Source: Deroplatys truncata | Lineage: Eukaryota; Arthropoda; Insecta; Mantodea; Mantidae | Assembly (NCBI GenBank): GCA_030765065.1 | Contig: CM060978.1 | Coordinates: 114,309,692-114,373,691 of the forward strand | Direction: 5' to 3' | Length of the DNA stretch: 64,000 bases | Shown here: positions 22,277 to 34,256 of the stretch, piece after piece | Position numbering within the stretch: position 1 is the stretch's first letter | How the letters are laid out: every line of letters begins with the position of its first letter | Translations under genes and position numbers: made by a program | The notes under the pieces: generated by a model | Told to the model about the DNA's origin: nothing | Databases searched by the model: none | Seen by the model: only the letters and a program-made list of their open reading frames with translations

Positions 22277-22837
22277 CAAAGTGTGGACACAGATAAAGAA
22301 ACTTCTGTTTAGATTGCATCAAATAACAAAGCAAGTCTGTATTTGACAGCGTTCATATTGTAACGTAGTTAGAGCTATTGTTACTTGTAACCATAAATGA
22401 AATGTAACTGCGAATGCAATAACCATGAAAATAAATAAAAAAATCATTACTGGTAACTATTACATGTAACCGTTAATGCACTGTTAAGGCAACAAGTTAT
22501 AACCATTATACAAAAATAACTGTCATCCCCCTATTTAGCATCAAAGCTTTAGAATAACTATGCTAAAGCCATCCCAGAACTACAGTACACAATTTCATAA
22601 TGAGCAAATCTTGAGATGTTATGAACAAATATGGACCACAAAATTCCATGTATTTATGTCTTAAAATCTTGTAACCATGAAAAAAGTAATTGATACTTAT
22701 ATTTTCCAGGTATCTTCATATAACATATTTTTCTTTCACATTTGAAAACTATTATTTTTGAGATAGTGCAGTAAAGTAATACAGAAAAGATACATGTTTA
22801 GTAATTATTTATAAATTAAAGTAATAAAAATACTTAC

Positions 22838-22939
22838 ATAAGCTCCTGTAATTTGTTGCTCTTCTCATTCTCTTCCTGTTTCAGTCGCTCATAATCTTGC
22901 TGCATCTGTTGATGTGCCAATGAGTATTTCTGGTTTAAG
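22838..22939 (-). CDS. Khc: Khc exon: stalk coil 2, short 102-bp exon
   Basis: This short exon is split-phase at both ends. The leading C completes an Asp codon, then 33 codons read LNQKYSLAHQQMQQDYERLK and QEENEKSNKLQEL, then AT is left for the next exon. It matches the KIF5 segment DQNQKMMLEQERLR...EKSRKLHEL. The acceptor is TTGTTGCAG and the donor AT|GTAAGTA. It has no usable ATG-started ORF, so it was found by looking for the missing stalk segment. Confidence 0.93.
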
Positions 22940-24261
22940 CTGCAACAATAAACGATGCAACATTTAGTATAAGTGAAGAAATTATTTCTATAAAAAATTG
23001 CTATAATTTAAAATTTCATTTGGAGTAAATACTGTTCACTTTCCAAGTCTGCAATTGGGACAATACTATCGCCAAATGTTAAGACTTCCACCTTGTAAAC
23101 TGAAATCTGATTCAGCAACCACTGGACATTCTTCCCACTCTCATCACTTCAGTAAAGCATCGTCACCAAACAGAGCATGAATTGGAAATCCCAGGTTTTA
23201 CCTCCTAAGTGAGAATCTATGTATCTGGCAGCATTATTCATATCAATAAAAAGATATTTTTGTTTTTGAAAATGCACCTTTTGGAGGAAGTTCTTAAAAT
23301 ATGCTCAACGGTAAAAGATGGGGTGCTCTTACATATAACATACAATAGAAGGGAGAAACATGCGTAGAAGGAGGAACTATCAGGTATGTCAACAGCATTG
23401 TTTTAAAACACAATTTTACAGGAGATTCTCATCAAATAAATGCAAAACGTTATGACTAGGGTAGACCATTCTCAAAGAAGAGCAACCACATGACATGAAC
23501 GCACAAATTTTTGATCATAGTATCATATCCAATCATTCATAATTACCTATCTAAGTCTTATATAAGATATCAACACAAACACAATATTTTATGCTTCTGA
23601 ATTCTTAGATTTTTGTTCCTTATAAAACTGATGGATAAGTTAAAACAAAAACAGTATTGGAAAAGTGCTCAAAAAATAAAATCTTATGAGAACTCTTTTA
23701 GAAATAAAACAAAACATCTGACACAAATTGAAGTATGCAGTAGCACTACTGTTTGGTTGGCTGGGAGTTAGTGGTTCATGATGGGATAAAAACCTGCATA
23801 GTTCAAAAAATACAAGAGCATAATCATATGCAGCAGTTGTGGTTTAGGTTGTTTGAAAGCAAATTCATGTGCATTTGATATTGGCATATTAAGAGCATTG
23901 TATAGCTGTACTTCTCATGCTCATTGCATGGCAGCTTATCAAGAAAAGAATCCTTTTCTGATTTAACAGTGCAAGAGGCATCAACTAATGCTGCCTTCTG
24001 ACACTCAGACTCATGTGAAGCTTGGTGACTAAGTATATTTTTCCTAGTTGGAGCTGCATGATTTCTGCATCAAGATTGAATTACTGTACTATACACTAAC
24101 AAGTCTGGCAGCTAGCTGTTTGCCTCATTATCCAGCCTTTTTGCCTGTGGTCCCTCTTTGAGAATTTTGTTGCACTCTTGTAACTCTATTATTTTCACAT
24201 GTTCATTCATATTCAGAACCAGGACTGAAACCCTGGTACTATTTCCCATGTCATTGCTGTG
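22940..24261. other. Khc intron sequence, no feature seen
   Basis: About 1.3 kb of AT-rich intron in which I recognise nothing. Confidence 0.5.
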
Positions 24262-24961
24262 CAGGGTTGCCAGATATCTGAAATCAAAATAAGGGACAGA
24301 TACGCATTTCGTTCACCACCCCCTCCTATGAGCAACTGAGAAACACTTATGGCAATATTTACAAAATGCTTTGTATTTATCGTTGCCATTGCATACTAAC
24401 CAATCAATAAATTCAGTTTACTTTTCCAAATCTTACAAAAAACACACCACTTTTTATCTTTTTTTTAACATGATACCTTTGCATTGCAAATTCCTATCCA
24501 TTTCCATTATTAATTTACATGCTGTTTTCCAACGAAATAACCAAGTGTGTGTGTTCATTTCACAAGCTTCTAACAAACCACCTTCATGTTGATGGATATC
24601 AATCAAAAGGTAAAAGCAAACAGCACAGCAGTTGTTAATTATTAGGCATCATATCCACCAGACTGGCCAACCCCCAAAAATTGCCAATGACCCAAATAAA
24701 AGTGGGTCAGAACTAATACTACCACTGTTATAACAGGGTAAAGCTCACTGAGAATTACTTTTTGCAGTACAAATAAATACAGCAGTCAGTTTTACCAACT
24801 CCAGAGGTGAAAACGTTAATGTACCCTATTTTTTTTCCCCAAGTTTCAAAATACTAAAAAATAGAGGGAACTACATCCCAAATAGAAACTGTCTGTGGTG
24901 AGGACATTTAGCCCAAATCTGGGACTGTCCCGTAAAACCCAGGATGCCTGGCAATCTTGTG
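24262..24961. mobile_element. Possible non-autonomous DNA transposon with ~38-bp imperfect TIRs
   Basis: The left end reads GCAGGGTTGCCAGATATCTG and continues to AAGGGACAG. The right end, inverted, reads CAAGATTGCCAGGCATCCTG and continues to ACGGGACAG. No transposase is seen inside and no clear target duplication was found. The ends resemble widespread CAGGGTTGCCAGA-type MITEs. It could be a coincidental pair. Confidence 0.45.
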
Positions 24962-25221
24962 GCTATGGTGCTGTAATGGTTTAAGTATATACAGCATATA
25001 TGATGATAAAATGACTTTCAGGGAGCTCATATTTTAATTCACTTCTTGGAATGCTGATGAACGTTAGCAAAAATTGAACTGTGTATAACTGTCTTTCATT
25101 AATGAGTTAACTTCCACCTTACCTTTGTTTGTTATGCACTTAACTGTTGCCAGCATTTAAAATTTGAGTATTACAAAAACCAAAGAAAATTTTTGATCAA
25201 TTGTATAGTGTTCTTTAAACA

Positions 25222-26531
25222 TAAAGGCTGGTTCACAATAATCCGAGAACAATAACTAGAACAGGAAGCAATACAGCATAAAAGATTTTGGTTCACAATA
25301 CCCCAGTAAAAAGAACGGGAATGCATATCAATCACAAGTGGAACACTGATTTTGCGCATTGGGATTTCATTTGTTTCTAATTGGTCACTGATATTTTTTC
25401 ATACTTCCAATTCAGTCAACATAATGTAGCTTAGCCAATGTCAAAATTTCATAGGTTAACATTATCTAAATGCGGATCCATTACATTTTCAATTTCTGTA
25501 GTTGTACCAACCTTTCATTCCTTTATTTAATGGCAATTATTAAAATGTTTGTTGTTCTTTGTTAATTTCTACTGGGTTTTGCTTTTCTTTGCAGGTTTCG
25601 CTTATGCTTTTGAGGTAATAGCCAATTTTAAGTTGCATATAAACAAACTACAGATGAGCCTTTCACTACAAGAACTAACATTCAATGGGTCTGCGGGGGT
25701 CAGGATTTAAAGTTAAAATACACATATGCTAAAATTTCTTCCAGTTTCATGTTTCCAGCTTGTGACTAGAGAGAATGCTAGCAGTCATGTCACAGCCACC
25801 TAGAATAATCTCTACAGTGATGGGCCTAATATGCACAATATGGATCTAATATGCTGCGACTAGGAACGAGAAAAAGAAAGTTAAAACTTGGCCAAAGCCT
25901 ACACCAGGCCCCGGAAAGCTTCCAATCAATTGTGAATGCACCCATTAGAATACATGTATTTCAACTTTATCATTCTTGTTCTGGTTACTGTACCGTGGGG
26001 GAGGGGTCCGACACCTTCAACTGCCGTGGTGCGAGCGCTGTGAACCCCTAGCTCTCATGGTACTTCTGGGCTGAACATTTCGAGCCCCTCCCATTGGGGA
26101 GCTGTTCGGATTGGGTTGGACTCGGCAGGGTAATGGTTTCCTGATATCCATGGGAGATTGGGTACATCTGTATGGGTTTCCATACCGACGGAGTTGTGAG
26201 ACGCCTCAATGTCCTCCAGTACCAACCTGGATAGCTGGTAGACAGCATGCTAGATTGCTGTTGGCCCTACAGAGGTTTTTCGGTAGTCACCCTTTTAGGG
26301 CGATGCACATAAGTGGCGTATCCACTTCCATTTCCCGCGAAAGCAGGGGGGAGGCCTTTCTAGGAAATAAGGTATTGGCCTCATGGGAAACTTCCACGGT
26401 TGGAGAGCCGTTCGGATGGCGCTAACTCTGGGTTAGAGGAGGGGGCTTGAGCTTAGGTTCTTGCCCAGGTAGACCTTCGAAGGAACCTGTTCTGGTTACC
26501 ATTCTCAGTTGTTGTGAACCAGCCTTTAATG
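25222..26531. mobile_element. MITE-like element with ~43-bp TIRs
   Basis: The left end AAAGGCTGGTTCACAATAAT and the inverse of the right end, AAAGGCTGGTTCACAACAAC, agree over about 43 bp with few changes. GGTTCACAATA recurs near 25,290 as a subterminal repeat. No coding capacity was seen. Without the GC-rich insert at 25,989-26,487 it is about 800 bp. Confidence 0.65.
25989..26487. mobile_element. GC-rich 499-bp insert with 12-bp target duplication
   Basis: A block much richer in G and C than its surroundings lies between identical 12-mers TGTTCTGGTTAC (25977-25988 and 26488-26499). It starts TGTACCGTGGGGGAGGGGTC and ends CCTTCGAAGGAACC. There are no inverted ends and no poly-A or microsatellite tail. 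A 104-codon ORF (26111-26425, plus) covers most of it with no recognised similarity. A 5' fragment of a non-LTR element or a SINE is possible. The long duplication favours retrotransposition. Confidence 0.7.
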
Positions 26532-28415
26532 TCCTCTATGTTAGTGAACCTTAATACTAAAAGTAATTTATCTGCAAGCAAATATGCTCTTCCAAAAGGC
26601 ATAACATAATACTTTATTAACGAGGGCAGAAGTTAATAACTGGTAACTATTGGACAAGTTGGATGCTTATAAACTTCACTTACTGAATGATTCAAGTGTT
26701 TCAGAAGTGTTTGCTATTGCATACTATCTCCAGCTGATGATGACTTTAAATGCTTCTGAAGCTAGTTCAGATGAGCTATTAAGTTTATAAGCATCTAATC
26801 AGTTTTCAGATAATGTTTCGTGCTAATGCATACTCAACAAGACTTGAAAATAATGAAAATTTGGAGTCATTTGAAACTGCACAATTATGAAAAAGAAAGA
26901 CATTAAACCTTCAACAAGACATCTGAAATTGAATCCACTAAGATACATGTTACATTCTTATTTACTGGTCTTAATCTAAGTGTCTCTTCCCTTAAGCAAA
27001 AGCTGTATCAAGAAGCTGAAAATAAATTGAAGCAGCAACAGAAAACATAACAGCTGCTCTCAATTCACTACTCTTACAGGATCAGCCTGCTTTTCTACTT
27101 GACTGCAAGGCCCTGAGCAAATAATTGTTTAATGTTATATGCTATCATGAACAGCACTTGCCTTAAAAAGTGATGCTCTGGTTTGCATATTCGAAAGTGC
27201 ATTCTAAGAATAATTCATTCCATGTATAAACTGTCAATTACTTGCACAAAGTACACAAATACACACATAAAAAGAAAGTAAATAAAAAGAAAGAGGTTAG
27301 CTGGACCTTTCAAAATAAGCTCAAATAAATACTAAGAAAAAAAAAGAACTTCAATGAACTTTATTTTTGCATTACCAAGAATATCTGATTTGCATGCAAA
27401 TACTCTTCCGGCTGTATGCATAATTATGACTCCGTTTCTCATATTTGCCGAGTTGTGCTATTTTCTTTTTTATGTTTTTCCTAATATTCTTTTCCTATCC
27501 CAAGGTTTTATTTCCTGTTTCACATTGCATGAATGTTATTACTTTTAATAAAGATGAAACAAAACAAAGAAAGAGGAAAGCAACACTTAGGCACTGTAAG
27601 AAGCTTTAACACATAGGGCACTCAGCTCACTTACCGAGAACATAGCCGGCGCAGGATTCTTATTGAGCACAACAAAACAGTGCCATGTCTCAACTTAAGT
27701 ATTTAAATATATTTTAAAACAATTGGAAATACTTTTAATTGCCTATTAAAAACCTATAAATTAGTTTTTACATCAGCATGCAAAACTAATGCACATGGAT
27801 CCTTACTGTTCCTCTCAGTTTTAAGTACTTTTGCCTTAATAGTAGATTGCTATGTGGCTAGAGATGCACACATTTCACATGTGGGGGAGGGGACTTTTTG
27901 GATAAAAAGCTACTGCTAAATTACTAGAATCATGGGTAACTGATTTAACTTTAATGATTCATGGTTTCATGACACAAGAAAGGAAAATAAATTAAAGAAA
28001 AATACTGAATAATAAATAAAATTGGCTTAATAGAACGTCAAAGCAAGCAGAGCTAAATTCCTTTCCTTTCAATATAGTTTTATAACTAACATTCAAAGAA
28101 ATAATTAGTCTTGATCCCTACATTATTGCTGCAATTTCCACTTCAAAATCTTTCTTGGGGACAATATCCTCTTTGCTTTCCTACTCAATATAATATTCAC
28201 TTTGAACATTATTATAACCATTCTAAGTTAATGAAAACAGAGATGGCTGTCAATTAACTATGAGCTGTGAAAATATAGTGATCTTTCAGCAATCATTAGT
28301 TTCAGTGGTCTTCACTTCTTCAGTATGGAAGTACCCACAGAATTCTGAGGGTAGATGCAGAGGAAACAAAGCTACTGTTACTGTGAAGCTTTACCACTCA
28401 ACAGATATAGCTATA
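26532..28415. other. Khc intron sequence, no feature seen
   Basis: About 1.9 kb of AT-rich intron. No ORF with recognisable similarity and no repeat shared with the rest of the window. Confidence 0.5.
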
Positions 28416-28552
28416 CAGGGTGAACCAGAACTCCAGAGACAAACTTTCAGAGGTTGTTCAGGGATACCTTCAGAGTATTCTGGTATAAAGGACCCATGGT
28501 TCCTAGCGGTTCATTACAGAGTAATAATGTAATATGATTTATTGAATTTATT

Positions 28553-28670
28553 TAAAGGTGAGTCGGAATTGTTACACTAACATCACTTAAGTTTACTCAC
28601 TTAACATGTTTCGGGAAACGGTTGTTCCCATCCTCAGAAGTTAATTCGACTGTTTCATTACAATATCAAC
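28553..28670 (-). repeat. Penelope-like 3' end fragment
   Basis: It matches the ends of the foldback at 33,305-34,025: AAGGTGAGTCGGAATTGTTA, TTTACTCACTTAACATG and the conserved hairpin at 28,608-28,637 (minus: CTGAGGATGGGAACAACCGT, then TTCCCGAAAC). Confidence 0.8.
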
Positions 28671-28959
28671 ATGATTTATTCAGTTTGTTACCCCAATCAC
28701 CCTTGTTTTTGTGAAAATACCTTCACAACGTGAAGAAGCCTGTATTATGTGCAATAATCAAAACATACAACACACTGCACTGAGTAATGCAACAATCCAC
28801 AGACGAAACACATCTGATTTATCAGTGTACAGTACAGTATGTAACAAATGCAGAACTGTTCCCTTACAGGTATGGTCAAAATGTTGAGCATCATGATCAA
28901 GGCAGAGCATACAGCGGTACACCATCAACTGCCTTACATGCTCAAGCATTTAAGTTTAG

Positions 28960-30039
28960 CATACTACTTCAGAAGTACTCCATTGGTGTCTTGTGTAATG
29001 ACTAGCTGGCCATGGAGCAGGACCACTGCGACAATCCATTGTCGTCCAAACTGTACATCAATGTGGTTACTAACATTGAGTGCAAAGTGTGCCTGCACTC
29101 TATCATGTTGAAACCACATAAGCTGACGAATTCTCAGTGGCACATCTTCTAGGAACTGTAGGAGAAAATGCAGAAGGAATGTTTTGTACATCACTCCATT
29201 CAGTGTATCAGGAAGTATGTAAGGTCCAATCACAAAATTGTTGACAATAACAGCCCATACATTCACAGCAAACTGCTGTTGCTAGGATCGACACACGAGT
29301 GTATGTGGATTTTCTTAATCCCATACATGGCTATTCTTACTGTTGAACATGTCCTCTCTTGTAAACTTGGCCTCATCTGCAAACACCACCAAAGCAGGAA
29401 AAGTTTGGTTTTCTGCACATTGCTGTAGGAACCAATTTGCAAACTCCACTCAAAATGGCAAGTCCACTGGCCACAATGACTACACCTTCTGTGGATGATA
29501 CAGGTGGAATTATTGTTCATGTACAACTCTCAAAATAGTTGATTGGCTTGTGTTTAGAGCTCGTGCAACATGCTGATTACTAGTGGTAGGATTGTCACCA
29601 ACACATTCTCTTCCAGATTGGTTAACCTGGCAGAGGGCGATGGATTTTTTCAGATGTAAAAATCGTTAGCATGGCTTGCTTTGGAAGGGAAGTAAAGCCA
29701 GTGGTACCGTGTTGTAGATTTACGGATGGAAAAGAACCTCAAGCCTGATAAAGAGGCCTCTGAGCAAAACTTCCAGTCTTTCACGCCCAATATAAAATGG
29801 GACACTACGGACCACAGCCGTTAAAGAGCATCCAAATAAAACTCAATTTAATTTTCCCAGATTGGGTGTTTTGGCATAACCTTGTATGGCCAGTATCTTC
29901 ACTCTAACACAGAAGGATCCAGTTTCTTGTTGGACCCTACGTAAAGATGCAAAAGTGCTGTGATGTGGTTGCCATCGGTGCGGGAACAGCTCAGCATAGC
30001 ATCATTATGTCGCTCTTCCATTGCATTCAGTGAACCCAT
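28960..30039 (-). pseudogene. DUF4817/DDE transposase relic A
   Basis: The start at 30039 is MGSLNAMEERHNDAMLSCSR, followed by TDGNHITALLHLYVGS, the N-terminal HTH seen in insect DUF4817 transposases. The middle is heavily broken. The catalytic half reads NVWAVIVNNFVIGPYILPDT, LNGVMYKTFLLHFLLQFLED, VPLRIRQLMWFQHDRVQAHF and NHIDVQFGRQWI. The second motif has HDR in place of HDGAPAHF but keeps the Asp. The region of the third catalytic residue is not recognisable. Confidence 0.8.
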
Positions 30040-30460
30040 ATAACAGATTCATATCGGCCAACTCTTTTTATCAGTAAACCTATCCATACTGCTGTGTATC
30101 ACTGTTAACGCACAACTAACACTGCTATAAAAGCAAAACCCTAGACAGAACCGAGCAGTACTGAATGCAAACTTGAGGGCAACAAATTAAAGAGGGCATT
30201 ACTGCTGTAAACAGCAGGTACCGCGAGTAATGGACACAATTTGTTTACAAACGAGACACACGGAGCAGATCGTCGACACATGCACTGCTGTGCAGTATTT
30301 TCAGTATAATACAAATACAAAGCTAATTGGGGCAAGAAACCAAACAAAATGCAATTATTCCGTAATGAGCTACTGGAAACTGTGGGTCCCTTATACCAAA
30401 AGTATTCTGAAGGTATCCCTGAACAACCTCTGAAAGTTTGTCGGAGTTCTGGTTCACTGG

Positions 30461-31480
30461 TGGCTATATACACTTTAAAACCTATGCAATCAAGTCTGCA
30501 GTGAAGGTCCATGGCAGTTTAAATCTACCACCACACATACACAAACAATTCTTAAGGATTTTACGTTAATCTTAATGTGTTTAAGAGTTTATGGGCAAAC
30601 TATGGTTTAAGTTTGTAGACTTAATACAAAACATCTTTCAGTTTAACCTTGTAGATGTCATAGTGTAGTAACAAGAAGTGTGCTGCAACATGTGACACTT
30701 CATTTTAATTTAGCATTGCCTATCTCAACAGGAGATTGCAAGAAATGATTAAACGGACAGAAAAAATTCATGCATACCTCTTAAAAATAGCTTTAGCGCT
30801 TAGGTCTCTGGCTTTTTTGTGCAAATACTTCATACTCTCAATCATCACACAACAGAGGCTCTTCAGCTACAGGATATTACAGATAAACAGAGATTCATAA
30901 GCAATCATCTTTAATTTACTACTGTAATATTCCTTGGATTTTGTTTTCCAGAAAGCCAAGTCAATGAACAACTATAGGAATTCTTTACTTATGAACCATG
31001 GACCTAATGGGTCTGGACTGCTCTTGTATAACTAAACTGATGTCTCTAGCTGTGGGTAAAGCCAGTTCAAAATGTTGTGGTGAGATATGGAAGTGCATTC
31101 ATAAACACCCAGCAAGTTTTATCCTGGAGAGTTGGAAAACAAAAAACTGCAGGTTACAGTGTGGCTTAAAACAGCCAGATTCAAACTTGTGCTAACAATT
31201 ACCTTTTCCTTTAGATACACCATATTTGCTCAGCTATCAGACCACCTTAACTACCAACTATGTTTTAAAAGTAAACCAACAGTATTTAAAATTTTCATTA
31301 ACCTAATCTTTTGAAAATAAAATACCTTCCTGCTATAATGAAATTATGTCAGTCTGTGATAAAATCTTAAATCCACAATCCTTGATTGTTAAATTGCTGT
31401 ACTATGGGAAAGACGTTTATAATCCAGAAGTATCAAGTTGGATTTAAAAATAAAATATTTTATCTTGTGTGTTTTACTAA
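30461..31480. other. Khc intron sequence, no feature seen
   Basis: AT-rich, nothing recognised. Confidence 0.5.
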
Positions 31481-31729
31481 CCCTTCAGAACTCGCGCCTA
31501 TAGGTACTACATGAGGACTCGCGCAGGGTAAATTTTTGCCATTTACAAAATTTGCATAATAAACATTATTATTTGACTTTGTTAAACTAATTTATTCAAA
31601 AAATGTGTTATAATGCATTAATTTACATCTAATTATTGTAGTTTACATAATTTGCATGTTTTATACAGTTATTTGGCTTTGTTAAATAAATTTAATTAAA
31701 AATGTTTTATTACTCACTGATTTACACCT

Positions 31730-33300
31730 TCACTCAACAAAGAAACAGTCTGGACAGGACTCTATCATGCAGATCGCCTTCCCACAAGTGGTGCAACACT
31801 TTATTGTCTTGCGGTCCTTGGCCGTTGAACAGAAGTGGCAGCTTCCTCCTTTCTTCACGTTCACTGCTTCAGCTTGGTCTACAGATACTATCAATATTTT
31901 ATTCTGTGCTGAAGAGATTTTGGCAAAGCGTTGATAGTTGCCCTCTTCCTCAGGTAGACATCCAGTAGATTCCATCCAAGATCTTTTAGGAATTTGTGCA
32001 CACGATTTTTCCCCCTGTATTTTCCTGCACAATAATCTGTGTGTAGATGCCACCCACGTTCAACAAAAAGTAAAAAATAGTCAACGGCCAATGGTTGGAA
32101 ATACAGCTCATTGAATAATTTTGGCACATCCGCAACATTAATACCAACTTTTGAAAATAAAGCATGATGATTTCTGGCTTCTTTGCTTCAAAACTTTGAG
32201 GGTCTATGTCAGCAGTATAATGCATCGTTGACAAAAAGAGCACACATTTGTTCCTCTTAGGTATATAGGAAACAAGGGTAATTTTGTCCTTGCCGAGACC
32301 AAAAGCACTGGAACAAACTTGCTTGTCCTTCAGTTAGATGAATTCTTTAGGAACCTCCCTTTTGTTTTGCCTTACAGTTCCTACCAAAGTCAATTTGTGA
32401 TTTTGCAGCAGGTCTTATGCCAATGTCATACTGGTAAACCAGTTGTCGGCTGTGACATTTCTTCCAGTCAATGAGATGGAAGTTACCAATCTCTTTACAT
32501 CATCAATGGCAGAATTGCTGATGGCATAGGGGCCATCAAGTTGTGTTCCAGAATATATTTCCATATTGGTTGTGAAGAACAATTGACAGTCTATTAGTAT
32601 AAACATTTTTAGGTTATACTTCGCTGGGCTGGACTTCATAAATACCTTGAAGTTACAATGGCCACAAAATGCCTCCAAATTTTTGTCTATAGTTGCATAT
32701 TCAGATACTATGTATGTACCTATGGAATCATAATTCTTATAAATGCTTCAAATCTCTCTCGTACATGTGTAATCAATCTTGTCCACTTTCTTTCTGTCAT
32801 TTCTAGTAATTTAGTTATCAAATCGGAGGCAGCTCATAAGAAAATGAAAGCGTTTCCAAGGCACAGTGCAAATTACAAGGTCTACACTAGTGCCATCAGT
32901 GACACAAATATGTTCAAGTGTGCAGATTTCATTAACATCACAGATGTACAAAATCCCAAACACTGCTTTGACTTCTGCACAGGTTGGGGTGGCATCATGC
33001 TCCCTGGAATACTGTGCTCTTTTCATATCTATCTGAATGTTACTGTACTTCACTATCTGGTCAATCATTTCATCTGTAAATAGCAAGCTCCATGTGTCAA
33101 TGCGGTTTTGGCATTTTTACTGTTTGTTTCACACCAGGTTACTCTGTCAAAATCTTTTGAGCTGGCATTCTTCCGCCAACAATTTGCAGTTCTTTGTACC
33201 AGACTGTGCCATCTTTTCCTTTATAAGGAATCAAACAATGCCAAAGGAATGTCATCCTCAGAGAGAATTGTTGAAAATCAATAATCATATTCTGACATTT
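31730..33300 (-). pseudogene. piggyBac-like transposase relic, main part
   Basis: From about 33,300 it reads LSEDDIPLALFDSL, LFTDEMIDQIVKYSNIQI, CAEVKAVFGILYICDVNE and WKRFHFLMSCLRFDN. The DDE_Tnp_1_7 core follows: ATIDKNLEAFCGHCNFKVF (first Asp), KMFILIDCQLFFTTNMEIYS and LTGRNVTADNWFTSMTLA (second Asp). After that come LFLSTMHYTADIDP, a frame change near the third Asp (GINVADVPKLF), then RWPLTIFYFLLNVGG-like sequence. The C-terminus is the Cys-rich zinc domain CHFCSTAKDRKTIKCCTTCG, ending CPDCFFVE at 31,730. Several stops and shifts make it inactive. Confidence 0.88.
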
Positions 33301-33304
33301 ACTT

Positions 33305-34025
33305 AAGGTGAGTCGGAATTAGTTGCACTAACACCAGTTTTAAGTTTACTCACTTAATATGTTTCAGGGAACGGTTTGTTCCCATCCTCAGAAGGTGTCT
33401 GACTGGCCTGTGTTGGTGTTTCCATTGTGTTGATTATCTATTGTGGTGGTATCTTGTGGTGGTGAAATGTACTTCCAGAGGGGGACATGGTAGCAGCAAA
33501 TAAAAATTCATTAGCTGTGGGTTGTGTTTTAAAATTAAGATCTCCCATGTGTCTAATTCTGCTGCAAATTTGGCCAGTTTGATCAGTGTAATTTTTGGTT
33601 TGATGTTGTGGTTGGTTGTCCATAAATACCAAGAGACTACAGATTTGTCCTTTTGTTTGTATTTTATGCATCTCAACTGTTCTGATTGCAATAAGATAAG
33701 TGGACAAATCTTCAGTCTCACACATTTCTGGACAACCAACCACAACATCAAATCAAACATCACACTACCAAATTGGCTAAATAGGCAACAGAATCAGACA
33801 CATAATAAAAAAATCTTAATTTTAAAACACAACTCACAGCTAATGAATTTTGATTTGCCACCACCAAGTCCACTCTGGAAGTAAATTTTACCACCACAAT
33901 AGACAAATCAACACAACAGAAACACCAACACAGGCCATTCGGACACCTGAGGATGGGAACAAACCGTTTCCCGAAACATGCTCACTTAAAAATGTTGTCA
34001 GTGTAACTAATTCCAAATCATCTTA
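33305..34025. mobile_element. Penelope-like foldback (inverted pair of ~330-bp arms)
   Basis: Arms 33,305-33,650 and 33,697-34,025 are inverted copies around a loop of about 50 bp. Both encode the tail of a Penelope-type GIY-YIG domain (TTNHNIKPKITLIKLAKFAA, ELDTWEILILKHN and MNF). Both carry a hairpin just inside their ends: minus 33,361-33,391 and plus 33,947-33,977, CTGAGGATGGGAACAAACCG, then TTCCCGAAAC. It is inserted in the piggyBac-like transposase. TTAA or CTTAA at both borders may be its target duplication. Confidence 0.75.
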
Positions 34026-34079
34026 AATGAATAAAAACACACTTCACTATTTCTAGTTTCTTTTTCATATATTAATCTT

Positions 34080-34256
34080 TTGATACATATTTTCATCTTG
34101 ATCACTTTTAGTGCTCTTTGTGAGTTGGTATCATGATAGTGTTTTCTGTGTGGTCCTACTCTGATGAAGATGATAAACTGTCAACAATGTCATCAGGAGT
34201 CTCAAAGATAGCCATAATTTCAGCATCTGTCAAAGATTTCTTCACTCTTAACATTT
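34080..34256 (-). pseudogene. piggyBac-like transposase relic, N-terminal part
   Basis: Minus strand: MLRVKKSLTDAEIMAIFETP, then DDIVDSLSSSSE, a TAG stop, then DHTENTIMIPTHKEH. An acidic, Ser-rich N-terminus is usual for piggyBac transposases. The rest lies beyond the foldback insertion. Confidence 0.65.

Larger units (their letters stand above)
18236..22533. mobile_element. hAT-like non-autonomous element with nested insertions
   Basis: The ends read TAGGGATGGGCAG and, inverted, TAGGGGGATGACAG. They are flanked by identical 8-bp duplications TTTAGCAT at 18228-18235 and 22534-22541. An 8-bp duplication and TAGGGATGGGCA-like ends are typical of hAT elements. GTTACC/GTAAC motifs cluster inside both ends. 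No hAT transposase was found. Most of the 4.3 kb is later insertions: family-A copy 4, a Penelope-like inverted pair and a mariner. Confidence 0.7.
28416..30460 (-). mobile_element. DUF4817-type DNA transposon A with ~105-bp TIRs
   Basis: Long inverted repeats at 28,421-28,526 and 30,352-30,457 share GTGAACCAGAACTCC, AAACTTTCAGAGGTTGTTCA and GGGATACCTTCAGA. The interior carries a decayed transposase on the minus strand. A Penelope-like end fragment sits at 28,553-28,670. Confidence 0.85.

Noticed and set aside
22024..22346. His/Thr/Pro-rich and Cys/Val-rich ORFs
   Set aside because: Translations of the GT/GC simple repeat only.
26111..26425. 104-codon ORF as a real gene in the GC-rich insert
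   Set aside because: No recognisable family; its length is unremarkable for GC-rich DNA, so it is only mentioned with the insert.
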